A stretch of DNA of 64,000 nucleotides, from contig CAUYUJ010003658.1 of NCBI GenBank assembly GCA_963575745.1, positions 386,001 to 450,000 of the forward strand. The letters are read 5' to 3'. The position numbers were made by a program, and so were the translations under genes. Numbering within the stretch: position 1 is the stretch's first letter; every line of letters begins with the position of its first letter. The notes under the pieces were generated by a model, which worked only from the letters and a program-made list of their open reading frames with translations, was not told the origin of the DNA and searched no databases. This stretch comes from Prorocentrum cordatum (taxonomy: Eukaryota > Sar > Dinophyceae > Prorocentrales > Prorocentraceae). Positions 49,563 to 59,730 of the stretch are shown piece after piece.

Positions 49563-50559
49563 ATGATCCGAGGGTGGAACTACATCATAAACATGAGGAG
49601 GAGGAGGGAGGATGAAGGAGGAGGGAGGGGGAGGAGGTGGGAGGAGGGAGGGGGGAGGGAGGAGCGGGCAGGAGGGATGAGGAGGAGGAGGGAGGAGGAG
49701 GAGGGATGAGGAGGAGGGAGGAAGAGGGTCCACTCATTAGACGCTGGGCATTGTGTGCTCGCTGATCTGCATGCTGCTGGGCCGCGCAGATCTGGGGAGG
49801 GGCTGCAAGCCTGCTCTAAGTCTCATATTGCCCGACCCTCCCGTGGCGCTCTCAACTTGCCCGACCCTCCTCATCTAACACTCAAGGTGCCCGACACTCT
49901 TACACCCTGCAGCTGGCGCTTGCAAATGTAGTCATTGGCCTTAGACAGAAGCAGTGACCATATGCCATTAGCCCAGCTCGCGCGTGCAGGCTCGCCGCAC
50001 ATAGTGACAGGCTGAGGGGCCCCGTTGACGCCTGGGGGAGGTTTCCCTCGGGGCTCGCTCGGAAGTGAAGCTTCAGAAATCATCTAAGATATCGTCCATG
50101 CTTGCCCTCTTCCCCTCTCAAGCCCTCTCTCCCCTCCGCTCACAAGGAATAGGGGCACTGCGAGCGTGGCCCGGGAGGAGGAGGAGCAGGGAGGAGGAGG
50201 AGGAGGGAGGAGCAGCAGAAGTGGGAGGGAGCAGGACGGGGGAGGCGGAGGGAGGAGGAGGAGGCGCCGCCGCGGCAGCTCGCGGAGGTCGGGGGGGGGA
50301 CGGGGAGGGCCCCCAGAAATCGGACGTCGTGACTTCTTCGCGACCTGGACCCAAGAGCTCTCGACCCCATGCTCGGGACTGGCGTTTCGTCCTGGCCGTC
50401 CTTCGACGATCCCAGGGCCTTAACGGTCCCTGGAAGCCCTCAAACAGCCCCTGGGAGCTCAAAACGATGCCAAGGCCCTAAAACGCTTCCTAAACGTCGT
50501 GTAAAGCGCTCATTCCTCATTCATACACCCCCCGCTCCCGCTCCTCCTCAGCCCCTCCC
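49563..50559. repeat. GGA microsatellites and unassigned spacer
   Basis: 49590-49730 and 50175-50300 are GGA-rich. 49740-50090 is unassigned, with CCCGACCCTCC words repeated at 49829, 49860 and 49889. 50310-50555 is unassigned GC-rich sequence. No gene is recognised. Confidence 0.7.
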
Positions 50560-50588
50560 TCCATAGCCGTTTCGGCTCAAGGCTCAAG
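50560..50588 (+). other. Spliced-leader relic (strong), with a second leader 3' end
   Basis: 50560-50581 matches the full 22-nt dinoflagellate leader at 19 positions without gaps; the differences are at leader positions 4 (A for G), 10 (G for A) and 14 (C for T). The last G is immediately followed by GCTCAAG (50582-50588), so GGCTCAAG, the leader's 3' end, occurs twice in succession. Relics of this layered form are known to arise when an mRNA bearing a leader is retroposed and trans-spliced again. It lies 62 bp upstream of the ATG at 50650. Confidence 0.85.
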
Positions 50589-50649
50589 CAGTTCGTTGCA
50601 ACTGAGCGCTGGCAGCCAACACCTACACCGACGCCCGACAGCCAGTGCC

Positions 50650-52622
50650 ATGCCGACGCCCGCAAGCGTCATCCAAGAGGCCAGCGCGTTCCTGGCGGCC
50701 AACGTCGCCTCTGGCGTGTCGACCGACTCAGGGGCCTTCACCAGTCTGTGCGAGCAGCAGAAGGCGCTGATTCTGAATGCGATGTCCTCGGTGGCCGCCA
50801 TTCCTACGAGCGATGCTGTCCCCCTGATGCAGGCGCTGAGCACGCCCCTCTTCCCGGAGCGGGTGAAGACTGCGATCGTGGAGGCCATCGACAATAAGGT
50901 CAGCGCTGCCATGCCAGCGGCGGCGCAAGGCATTGCAGGGAGAACGGAGCTCCAGAACGCTTTGCATATCCACAACTACCTCACCCAGCAGGAGTGGAAT
51001 GCCATGGCCGACTTATCCAAGGGGATGCGGACCCGCCTCGAAGTGGTCGTGAACAGGATGCGCCTGCTCAACATATTGAACCCTAACGAGAATACCAAGG
51101 CTCACGCCGTACTGCTGACAATCAGAGCTGCCACGCCTGTCGGCGAGGAGCCTCAGCTTCGCCCCGCTACGGCATTGGCTTTAATGAATGAGTTCAAAGC
51201 TATTTGAGACGAGTTCGGAGGTTCCACGCGAGCACCGTTGTGCCGATGGTGGACTACTTCGAGGACCCCCAGCAGCTGCGCACCAACAACCCCGACCTCT
51301 ACGCGCAGGCCTACCCACGCTCGGCCCAGGACCCCTCCGACGCCCCGATCCCGTGCCCCGACGACGTACGCCAGATGGAGATCATGCGCCGCCAGCTCCC
51401 GCTGAGGGCCTCGCACGGCGCCGTGAGGCAGCAGCCCGGCAGCGGCTCAGGCTCTGGGAGATCAGCTTGGACGGGGGCGGCGGGCATCTCCAACGTGGAG
51501 ACGCTGGTGCAGGCCCTCCTCCTCATCCTCCCCCCTGTCTTCCTCCTCCTCTCCTCCTTCTGCTCCCCTGCTGCTGTTCCTCCTCCTACTCCTGCTCGTC
51601 CCCCTCCTCCTGCTCGTCCTCCTGCTCCTGTCCTCCTCCCCCTCCTGCTCCTCCTCCTCCTCCTCCTCCTCCCCCGACCTACTCCTGTCCTCCTCCTGCT
51701 CCTCCTCCTGCTCGTCCTTCTCCTACTCCTAATTCCCAGGCAATGGCGGCGCTCCACTTGGCCCCTCGGGCGGGCGACGTGGAGATCCCGGGGTTGGTCG
51801 TGTACGGCGACCGCGGTCGCAGTGGCTCGTCTGGCGGCGTCGGCGGGCTGCCAGCCCTGACGAACGCACCTCGCGGCGCGATGCCAGCCTTGACGGACGC
51901 GCCGACGGCCCCTCCGCACGTGCCGGCAGCAGGGTTGCCAGCGCTCCCGCCGCCTTCGGTGGCAGCAGACCCGCCGCCCGCGACGGCAGCAGGGCACGCG
52001 GGTGTTGCAGCTGGGCGCTGCAGCGAGCGCCTCCGACAGCAAGCAGAGCCTTTCAACCACGCAGGCTGCCCAGCGTCTCGCCGACGCCTTGAAAGCCCGC
52101 AAGGACGCAGAGAACGATGACTTCGGGGAACCTGCAGACGGCGGCGCCGACGGAGCTGCCGCGCCCAAGCCCAAGCCTAAGAGCAAGGGCAAGGGCAAGG
52201 GCAAGGGCAAGGGCAAGGGCAAGGACCCGAAACCCGCGCCCAAGGCCCCGAAGCCCGCAGCCCCGGCGACGAAGTCCGAGAGCACCGAGGCCCCGAAAGC
52301 CCCCGCGACGAAGTCCAAGAGCACCGTGGCCCCGAAGGCCAAGGCCAAGGCCAAGGCCGTCATCAAAAGCATCACACAAGTCAAAGCTGTCAAGACAGAG
52401 ATCCGCTCCAGGGTCACCTTCCCCGGTCTTCCGACCGAGCCTACTGCACCAATATTCGTGGGCGAGTACAAGGTGTACACAGACATGACCCAGAAGGCCT
52501 GGCGGGCGCTCATGCCCGGGGGAGGCCAGTATGACAGGAACGACAAGAAGTTCAAGTTTACGGAGGATGAGGCTAGCGCCCGCCAGGTTTGGAAGAAGCT
52601 TCGTGAGTATTGCAACGCATGA
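50650..52622 (+). CDS. Dinoflagellate-type two-part protein with lysine-rich tail, frameshifted
   Basis: ATG 50650 (MPTPASVIQEASAFLAANVA). The first frame, 185 codons to TGA at 51205, is helical (LCEQQKALILNAMSSVAAIP, HIHNYLTQQEWNAMADLSKG, RMRLLNILNPNENTKAHAVL). Coding continues one base back from 51204: MVDYFEDPQQLRTNNPDLYA, PDDVRQMEIMRRQLPLRASH, to about 51510. A CCT tract (51510-51735), probably an intron, follows; then AMAALHLAPRAGDVEIPGLV and, after another frame change near 52000, LSTTQAAQRLADALKARKDA, a K/G- and K/P/A-repeat tail with PKPKPKSKGKGKGKG, and ITQVKAVKTEIRSRVTFPGL to VWKKLREYCNA and TGA. I recall HNYL-containing proteins as a large dinoflagellate family of unknown role. The SL relic marks retroposition. 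Confidence 0.65.
51511..51735 (+). other. CCT/CTG-rich probable intron
   Basis: Polypyrimidine CCT microsatellite with CTGCTCGTCC variants, ending TCCTAATTCCCAG|GCAATG, a good polypyrimidine-AG acceptor. The coding frame has protein-like composition on both sides. The donor is not certain. Confidence 0.6.
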
Positions 52623-53028
52623 GCATTTTTGCTGTATAGAGTTGTTCCGAGTACATGAGTTCGCGTGTTTGACGCGTGCGAGCCGCCTGACAGATGCTCG
52701 CGCCTCGACGTCGTGGATTCGTGGATTGCTCCTGAAGGCTCACCTCAGGCGGCTGCGCTAGGCAGCTGAAAGCTCACCTCAGGCGGCTGCGCAAGGCAGC
52801 CAGGAGATCCGCGCGAGTGAAATCCTGCTCGTCCAATCCTGTCCCTCCTCAGCCTCCTGGCCTCCCTCCCCTCTTCCTCCTCGCTCCCCTCCTCCTCCTT
52901 CTCCTCCTCCTCCTCCTCCTCCTCCCTCCCCTCCTCCTCTCCTCGCTCCCTTGCCCTGGCCCAATCCCCGCCGTGGGCCGCCCATGAGCTCGGTCACGCT
53001 CTCGAGGCCCTGGGATCCCCCCTGCGGG

Positions 53029-53067
<39 letters not shown>

Positions 53068-53072
53068 TCGTC
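52623..53072. repeat. Short repeats, CCT tract and TCG microsatellite
   Basis: AAAGCTCACCTCAGGCGGCT occurs at about 52737 (as AAGGCTCACCTCAGGCGG) and 52769, a ~32-bp duplication. 52845-52955 is CCT/CTC-rich. 53028-53072 is (TCG)n. No gene is seen. Confidence 0.75.
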
Positions 53073-53177
53073 GGGACCCCGTAAGGGGTCCCTCGAAAAA
53101 CTCACCAGGATGGGACCTGGGACCCCGTAAGGGGTCCCTCAAAATATTTTCCAGGATGGGGCCCCGTAAGGGGTCCT
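53073..53177 (+). repeat. Three GTAA-capped hairpins
   Basis: GGGACCCCGTAAGGGGTCCC at 53073-53092 and again at 53119-53138 are perfect 8-bp stems closed by GTAA, a GNRA-type tetraloop in RNA. The third, at 53158-53177, keeps the loop and a stem with G-U pairs replacing two Watson-Crick pairs. Centres are 46 and 39 bp apart. The intervening sequence is also partly repeated (CCAGGATGGG). Confidence 0.8.
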
Positions 53178-53452
53178 AAAATCCTTAGGCCGATTTTTTG
53201 GGGATCGCCCAAGTCGTCTTCGTCGTCGTCGTTGCCGCCGCCGCTGGGGGGCGAGGGAGGGGGAAGGACAGGGAGAGGGTAGGGGGGGGAGGAGGGAGGA
53301 GGGGGAGGGGGAGGGGACATGAGGGAGGAGGAGGGAGGGAGGAGGGAGGAGGAGAGGGAGAGGGGGGAGGGGGGGGGCGAGGAGGAGGAGGGGAGGGATG
53401 AGGAGGAAGAGGATCCCCCCTCCCTCCGCTTTCCTCTTCCTCCACCCACGTC
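53178..53452. repeat. GTC/GCC and GGA low complexity
   Basis: 53208-53245 is CGTCGT/CCGCCG-rich and 53246-53410 is GGGA/GGA-rich. No gene is seen. Confidence 0.8.
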
Positions 53453-53840
53453 TGGGCAGGACGGATATAAAGTGCCACTATAATCTATAGGCCGCCGCCA
53501 TTCCGCCGACCCCATCGGTTTGGTATGCTATGCTGTGCTATGACGTGCTATGCTGCGCCATGTTGCGCTATGGTGTGCTATCTTGTGTTCTCTGGGCAGG
53601 ACGGATGCTAATAAGGCTGCAACGCCATTCCGCCGACCCCACGCGGTTTGGCATGTTATGCTGTGCTATGCTGTGCTATGCTGCGCTATGCTGCGCCACG
53701 TTGTGCTATGGTGTGCTATCTTGTGTTATCTGGGCAGGACGGGTGCTATTAAGGCTGCGCCGCCATTCCGCCGACCCCGTGCGGTTTGGTATGTTATGCT
53801 GTGCTATGCTGTGCTATGCTGTGCTATGCGGTGCATAGCT
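53453..53840 (+). repeat. ~138-bp tandem repeat with GCTATGCTGT core
   Basis: Three units start at GGGCAGGACGG: 53454, 53594 and 53731. Each has CCATTCCGCCGACCCC and GGTTTGGTATG, followed by a TGCTATGCTGTGC array. Cys/Tyr/Met-rich frames are repeat translations. Confidence 0.9.
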
Positions 53841-54474
53841 CGTCATCCGTCCGTCCGCCATCGTCGTCGCCGTCGCCCCTCGTCGTCGTCGTCCGTCGTC
53901 GTCGTCCTCGTTTCGGCGTCGTCGCCGCCGTCGTCCGTCGTCGCCGTCGCAAGCCCGAGAAATACATGAATCAACGGAAGGTCCGTACGTATATATATAT
54001 GTATATATAAATTATGTCAGGGCGCTTCGCGCATGGCGCGGCCAGCATTTATAACAGCGCTTCGCGCATGGCACATGCCCCCGCAATTGCGGGATCGGGC
54101 CCCGAAGTCTCGGCGAGAACTTCACGGGCCCCCGACGAAGGATCAAAAACAATGAATACTTTCGGGCTGAACGCTTCTGTGATTAAATCCTGAAACCCAT
54201 GTGCCACTTAAAAAACTTATGAAAAGTTATGAAAAGTTATGAAAAGTTATCAACTAGTTAACAACCTGCCAACCACTTCTGACATTTAACGAACATACTA
54301 TCTGGATGCGATCCGAATTCTATTCGGATGCATTGATGTTAAAAACAAATTTCAACCGTTTGTCAAATGATCAGCGCGTAAGTGGTACAAGAAGTTAAAG
54401 GTAGCTTACAAGAGGTGATCTGCACCCCTGGACCAAAGTAAACGATACCTTCGGAGTGTTGTATCGCAACAAAC
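53841..54474. other. CGTC microsatellite and AT-richer spacer
   Basis: 53850-53955 is CGTC/GTC-rich. GCGCTTCGCGCATGGC occurs twice (54020 and 54056). 54205-54250 has AAAAGTTATG four times. 54150-54400 is AT-richer than its surroundings, with GGATGCGATCCG and TTCGGATGCATT words. It leads into L-A copy 3. No gene is seen. Confidence 0.6.
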
Positions 54475-54960
54475 ATGGTCATTGCCAATGCTTGCTTTGA
54501 CCTCCCAAATTGGAACGTGGTAACATGCCGCGACTTTGGGGCAAAGCGCGCGCGCCCTATTACGCCGGATCGTTTTGCGCACATTGGCCACGTTCTGCGT
54601 CGCGACTCTTGCGCCCCATTGGTATCGACATGTCAAGTGTGCCAGGGCGCAGCGCTCAGCGGCCATCACTACTTGCTCTTGGTCGACCTGGCCATCGACT
54701 TCTCCGCGAAGGCTGACGCTCGCGAACTTCGAAAAGACATTTCTTCTGAGCGACTCCAGGGCGGCCTCATCATTAACTTCAACATGTCATGGCGCATGGA
54801 GAGCTGCAGGCGACGTCGAAAACCCAGACTCTATGGCAACAAACTTGGAAATGGCATTCGCGACGGCTGCTGCGACCCTGCCGGCGCTGGCTGCCACTGC
54901 GAAGCGCCCATGGATATCCCAGACCACTTTTTGGTTAATTGGCAGGAGAAACTCTTCTAG
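54475..54960 (+). pseudogene. L-A LINE copy 3: C-terminal part of the endonuclease
   Basis: An open frame of about 160 codons. NWNVVTCRDFGAKRARPITP, HIGHVLRRDSCAPLV and ALSGHHYLLLVDLAID correspond to the last strands of a LINE EEP nuclease: a T-W-R-like strand, an I-D-H-like strand (here H-I-G-H) and the S-D-H-x-L-V motif (here S-G-H-H-Y-L-L). The catalytic Asp-His pairs are altered, so it is inactive. The N-terminal half is missing, making this a 5'-truncated copy. Confidence 0.65.
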
Positions 54961-56659
54961 ACATTGTCAGGACTACTACGAGGAACAGTTGCTGAGCAAA
55001 GCAATTCGCCGAGCAGGCCGGGAAGACAAACGAACGTGGATGGGCAAATATTTGGCGGGGGGGTTTGGGAGGCAGCGCGCGAACTACGCAGGCCTGCTGC
55101 CACCAGCCGCGCGGGCGCGAAAGACTTGGATGGGCACCTTGCCCGCGCCGCTGCGCGACCCGACGCTTTGGCGGATTCTTTCGAAAAGGTTTAGTGGCAG
55201 GTGCGTTTCCCAGAGCTGGCGCCATCTTCGACGCGAGCTCCAGGGCCGACCCTCAGCGCGAACACGACAACCTTCACCAAGCTGGAGCTGCAGACGGCCC
55301 TTCGTAAAATGAACGGCCGGAAAGCAGCGGGGTTGATGGTGCCCCGCCAGAATTTTGGACAGCCGTTGGTCAGGGCGATCACGCATGCGATGCCTTGCTG
55401 CAGATGTGCGTCAAATGTTGGGAACAGAGGCTTGCCGAAAGCGTGGAACAGCGAACGTGCCCCTCCTTTCCAGGAAGGGCGACGCCTCGCTCCCCAGCAA
55501 TCGCCGCCCCATCTCCCTGTTTGCTGTGGGGCACAAGGCTTTGGCAACAATGATGCGCGACCGGCTAGTGCAAGGGGGGGGCCGAAGGACGCTCGCGAGA
55601 ATCCCAGTTCGGCTTCTTCCCAGAGCGCGGCACATCAGACGCCCTCGTGCTTATCAGGAGGATGGTGGACGCAGCGTATCAAATTAAAGGAGATGGAATG
55701 CTGTTGGTCTTGCTGGGTTGGGCGGAAGCTTTCGACCGCCTCAAGCTGGACTGTCTTCGCGCAGCCCTCGAACGCTTCGGCATCCCATCCCCTATGAAGG
55801 ACATGATCATAGGCATTTATCCAGAGCGGTTTTTCGCCATCGTGGACCATTGCGGGCGCCCCAGTAAAAGGCAACAGCGCGCGGGCATCGCACGGGGGTG
55901 CTCCTTGTCACCATGCCTTTTTTTTTAAGCCGTGCAAAGTGCCATGTTGCACGGCGCGTTTGCTTCTTTGGCTCTGGAAAGCGAGCCCGAAATATTGTTG
56001 CTTGCATCCAAACATCCACCCAAATTACACGTGATGTTGGTGGCGATCATTCTGGAAGGGCACGCATGGCATGGAAATGGTTTGGGACAAGACGGCACAA
56101 ATCCAAGTCGCATGTGCAGATCCGATTAGAATGCCAACGGGCGAGCCGGTGGATAACGTCTGGGGCGCCGTCTACTTGGGTGGGACCGCGTCTTGCGATG
56201 GGCGGGCGAAGCATGAGTTATCCCGCCGCATTGGCGAACGCGCGAACGCATTCAAGCAGCTGCAGGAACGTTGGGCTGCCGCAGCAATTGGTAAAAGCAG
56301 AAAGTTTTACATGTATTCCAGTTGCGTGGTCAGCAAGCTGCTTTACTTTTTAGATTCCCTGTGCGTTTCATTGCAGGTGCTTGCGAACAATCACCGGCAT
56401 CCCGCATTCGTATTATTCGCGCGTTTCTAGCGCAACAGTGTTGGAGAGGGCAGGCCCCGAACCATTGTCGCAGATATTACGCGACGGGCAAGTCAGCCTG
56501 CACCGAAAAATCGCCGCGCAGCCGGGCCACTCCCTGGTGGAACAGCTCGTAAACGAAGCAGGCGGCGCCCCGAAGGACTGGGCTCTTCGCCGGCGCAGAG
56601 GCCGCCCAAGACAGCAGTGGGCACGCGAAGTGTACGCGATGAGGCTTCTTCACGCATGA
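54961..56659 (+). pseudogene. L-A LINE copy 3: reverse transcriptase and C-terminal tail
   Basis: In shifting frames: TKLELQTALRKMNGRKAAGL (fingers), SRKGDASLPSNRRPISLFAV, RGTSDALVLIRRMVDAA-like segment, VLLGWAEAFDRLKLDCLRAA (motif A; Gly replaces the first catalytic residue but A-F-D-R-L is kept), LERFGIPSPMKDMIIGIYPE, RAGIARGCSLSPCLFF (motif B), then a region without a clear Y-A-D-D, YLGGTASCDGRAKHELSRRI, SYYSRVSSATVL and GAPKDWALRRRRGRPRQQWA at the end, stop 56657. The tail is nearly the same as in copy 1. Frame changes near 55350, 55640, 55930 and 56380 show it is dead. Confidence 0.8.
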
Positions 56660-57345
56660 AAGCAAGCCGTTGCCTCACACCATTGTCTTCGTTTGGTGGA
56701 CTGCTTCCGGGGCGCGTTTGGCGTACCACCATAACCTGTCAGTGATTTCTCTGCCTCCGCGTCTGCGTGATTCATGGGTTGCTTGCTTGCACTCCGTGGC
56801 ACATTGTGTTATTCAATTCAAGTGCTTCTCCCGGGGCCCGCGCGCTGTGTTTTGCAAGGGAGAGTTGGGGGTCACCAAACGGGGCCCTTGGTCCCGTGTT
56901 ACAACATCAATGTCTCCCGTCTGATACCTCCTCACAATGTATTCCCAAATCGCGCTCTTGCGCTGGACCTCCTCGCAGCTTATGCAGACATCGCGCTCTC
57001 GCGTGGGATTTCCTTGCACTCTATTCAGACGCCGCGCCCTCGAAACTCAGGAATCACGCCCTCGCCGTGGCCGATCTCACGATGTATTTCGAAATCGCGC
57101 TATCGTTTGAGAGTTCCTCGCCATTCATGCAGGACTCACGCTTCAGCAACCCGCTTGCTCGACCTGGCCGGTTGGGGCCCGCCTTCCCGACCAGCCCACT
57201 TTGGTCCTGTCCGCCGATCTGCACGTTTGGTTATGCCACGTGTTTTCTGTTCCTACCTCCCACCTGCTGTTTTCGCTAGTGTTCCATACTTCTCCCTCCC
57301 CCTTTTCCATCAGTCCTCTCCTCCTACGTTTTAGGTGCTGCGTTA
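56660..57345 (+). repeat. L-A-type monomer, third copy
   Basis: 56770-57340 carries the landmarks of the ~700-bp monomers at 31600-33110 in the same order: TTCAAGTGCTTCTCCCGGGG, CCCAAATCGCGCTCTTGCG, GACGCCGCGCCCTCGAAACT, CATTCATGCAGGACTCACGC and CCACGTGTTTTCTGTTCCTA. The final GAGCGAACAGTCTTAA part is lost; a GAT/GGA tract follows. It lies just after the end of L-A copy 3, as if a further element once followed head to tail. Confidence 0.75.
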
Positions 57346-57898
57346 CAAGCGCGATGATGATGCTGACGGTGATGATACTGATGATGGTGATGATGATGAC
57401 GATGATGATGATGAGGAGGAGAAGGAGGAGGAGGATGAACATGGTGAGGCTGATCAGGCGCATGATGAACATGATGAGGAGCAGGAGAGCACGAGGGCGG
57501 AGAGGAACATTATGTTCGAAGAGAAGAAGCATGGGAACGAGGTGGTGGTGGAAGAGCAGATGGAAGACGACGAGAAGGAGGAGGCATCATAAGAGGAGGA
57601 CGAGGAGGAGGAGGAAGAGGAGAAAGAGGACGAGGAACAGCGGCAATAGCAAGGCATCACCATGATTATGAAGTGGCCGCACGATTACAAGGAAAAGCGG
57701 CATCTGCAGGAGGAACAGCAAGAGGAGGACGTTGAGAAAGGGCGGACGGGGCATGATTAGGACGCTGAGCAGGAGCATGAGGTGCAACATGTCGACGGAA
57801 GGAGCAACAGCAGCAGCAGGAGAAGGAGGAGGAGGAGGATAATAATGATGAGCAGCAGCAGAGACGACGCAAATGGCGATGGGCTTTTGGAGTGGCAA
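57346..57898 (+). repeat. GAT/GGA/CAG low-complexity block
   Basis: 57350-57440 GAT and GGA, 57440-57600 GAACATGATGAGGA-type repeats, 57600-57650 GGA, 57790-57870 CAGCAG/GGAGGA. A Glu/Asp-rich frame at 57335-57592 is a repeat translation. No gene is called. Confidence 0.8.
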
Positions 57899-58115
57899 AC
57901 ATGGATACGGACCGCTGGGCTTCGCAAGCGATGTACTGGGACCCGGCGTTGACTTCTATATCAGCGCGTCGTGCGACCGGCAGACCGAAGAGACGCTGGG
58001 ATGACGACGTTCACGAGTACATCTACACGCAAGGTATTTACATTTCGTGGCAAATCTATGCATGATCACACGAGGCGTGGAATGAGTTAGAGGATGGGTT
58101 TGCGACGAGGTAGTT
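57899..58115 (+). pseudogene. LINE C-terminal tail fragment
   Basis: The frame from 57902 reads TSISARRATGRPKRRWDDDV and HEYIYTQGIYISWQ, then, past a stop, EAWNELEDGFATR. R-x-x-G-R-P-x-x-R-W-x-D-D-V followed by W-x-x-L-E-x-x-F is the usual end of LINE ORF2 proteins, which finish shortly after the RNase H-like or GRP motif. It differs from the L-A tail at 56600, so it derives from another family. Confidence 0.65.
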
Positions 58116-59499
58116 TCTGAGCCTGGTGTATTTTTTCTTACGTTTTCCCAAATCTGTTAATGCATCGACAACCCAGTAGTTTCTCCCAGTGCGGGGGACC
58201 GCGTGTCCCATGCGCCTGCCCTCTTAGAGGACCGCCCCCAAGGGGCTGGAGTGCGGGCCTGCCTGCCTGCCTGCCAGCAGCAGCAGAGGAAGAACTACCA
58301 AGTGAGAGCGGGAGGAACGGGAGGAGGATCAGTGCCAGCGTAGCAGGAGGAGGCTGCTCTCGCCTGGGGGCGTTCTGCAGGGCAAGAACACCATAACCAA
58401 GAAATGCGCGCCCTACAGCTGTCCCGCGAGATCAGCCGGCGCGTCCTGGCCGTCATGATCCGGCTCAGCCGGCCGCAGGAACGCCGCGGTTCTTGCGTGC
58501 CTTCTTTGCGGGTCTCTCTGAGAGATTGCGGGAGGAGGATGTGGAAAAGGAGGAGGAGGAGGATGAAGTAGAGAAGGAGGGTTGGCCTCCAAGAGCGCGC
58601 CCGTGTGTCCGAACACGCCGCGGGAATCAGAACAGCAGGGAGAGGTGCCCGCCGAATTCAAACACCATCAGCGAGGTCCCAGGTTCCTTGTTACGTCTTG
58701 ACCGTGACGAGTAAGTTGCAGCAGCTTCGCCACGTCGAAGCGCGCGATATCCGAATCTCAGATGGTCGGGAGGCCGAGCCGCGCGAGCTCCGAGACGAGC
58801 GCCTCGCAAGCTGTGACCCGCCACGCACAGCCGGCCGCAGGCGCCGCCACCCGCGGGCACCTTCGCCAGTGCCGCTGCCACATCCGCCCCGATGAAGCCG
58901 GATTCCGTGCCGACTTCCGCCGAGCCGCCAGCAGCGCTGCCAGGAGCCGCGCCAGCAGCCGCCGCCGCCGAGGCCCCAATCGGCAGCGCCGCGGTCTTCC
59001 CGCCGTCAGCAAGCGCGGTGCCCATGCTTTCGTCATTGTCGTCGGCGTCGCCGGCGTCGTCGTCGTCGGCGACTACCGTAGCGGCACCTTCCGCAGCAGG
59101 CACGGGACAGGCCCCCCGCCCGCCGCATTGGAGGACCCATCCGCGGTTCGGCGCGCCGCCGCCTTCCGTTGGCGCCGGCGCTCCCGCGCGCCGCCTTCGC
59201 CGCCGAGATTGCGCCAGCGGCCTGCCCACGATCGTAGCCTCGTGCCTCAGAGCCGAGACGGCGCAGGCGTGGGCGGCGTCGACGCCACGACGGGAGCTGC
59301 AGCGCACACCACTGACCGCCCCACTGCCGCGGTGGTGCTCCTCGGCGCTCCAGCAGTTTCCCCGCCCTCCCTGTCCGCAAAGCGCCTCAAACAGGATCGC
59401 AGCGTCGTCGTCGATGGTGAGAGCTCCTCTATAGCACGGCGCGCAGCGCCCATCCCGAAGATGGCCGACCGAACGCCAGGCATGCTTCCACTTGAGCCA
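58116..59499. other. Unassigned GC-rich region, weakly coding-like on the minus strand
   Basis: 58116-58700 has no recognised feature except a GGA tract at 58540-58585. 58700-59499 is Ala/Gly/Arg-rich in several frames. The minus frame down to 58627 has stretches with protein-like composition (KWKHAWRSVGHLRDGRCAPC, ILFEALCGQGGRGNCW, HACAVSALRHEATI), while the plus frame 58892-59434 is Pro/Ala/Ser-rich. No domain or splice structure could be established, so no gene is called. Confidence 0.4.
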
Positions 59500-59520
59500 T
59501 GCTGATAACGATGCTGATGG

Positions 59521-59567
<47 letters not shown>

Positions 59568-59693
59568 CTGATGGTGATGATGATGACGATGACGATGGTG
59601 ATGATGATGACGATGACGATGGTGATGATGACGATGATGATGATGCTGATGTTATGATGATGATGGTGATGATGATGATGGTGATGGTGATGG

Positions 59694-59730
<37 letters not shown>

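Noticed and set aside
53530-53838. A Cys-rich secreted-type peptide (MLCYAVLCC repeats)
   Set aside because: Direct translation of the TGCTATGCTG microsatellite within the 138-bp repeat, seen in all three units.
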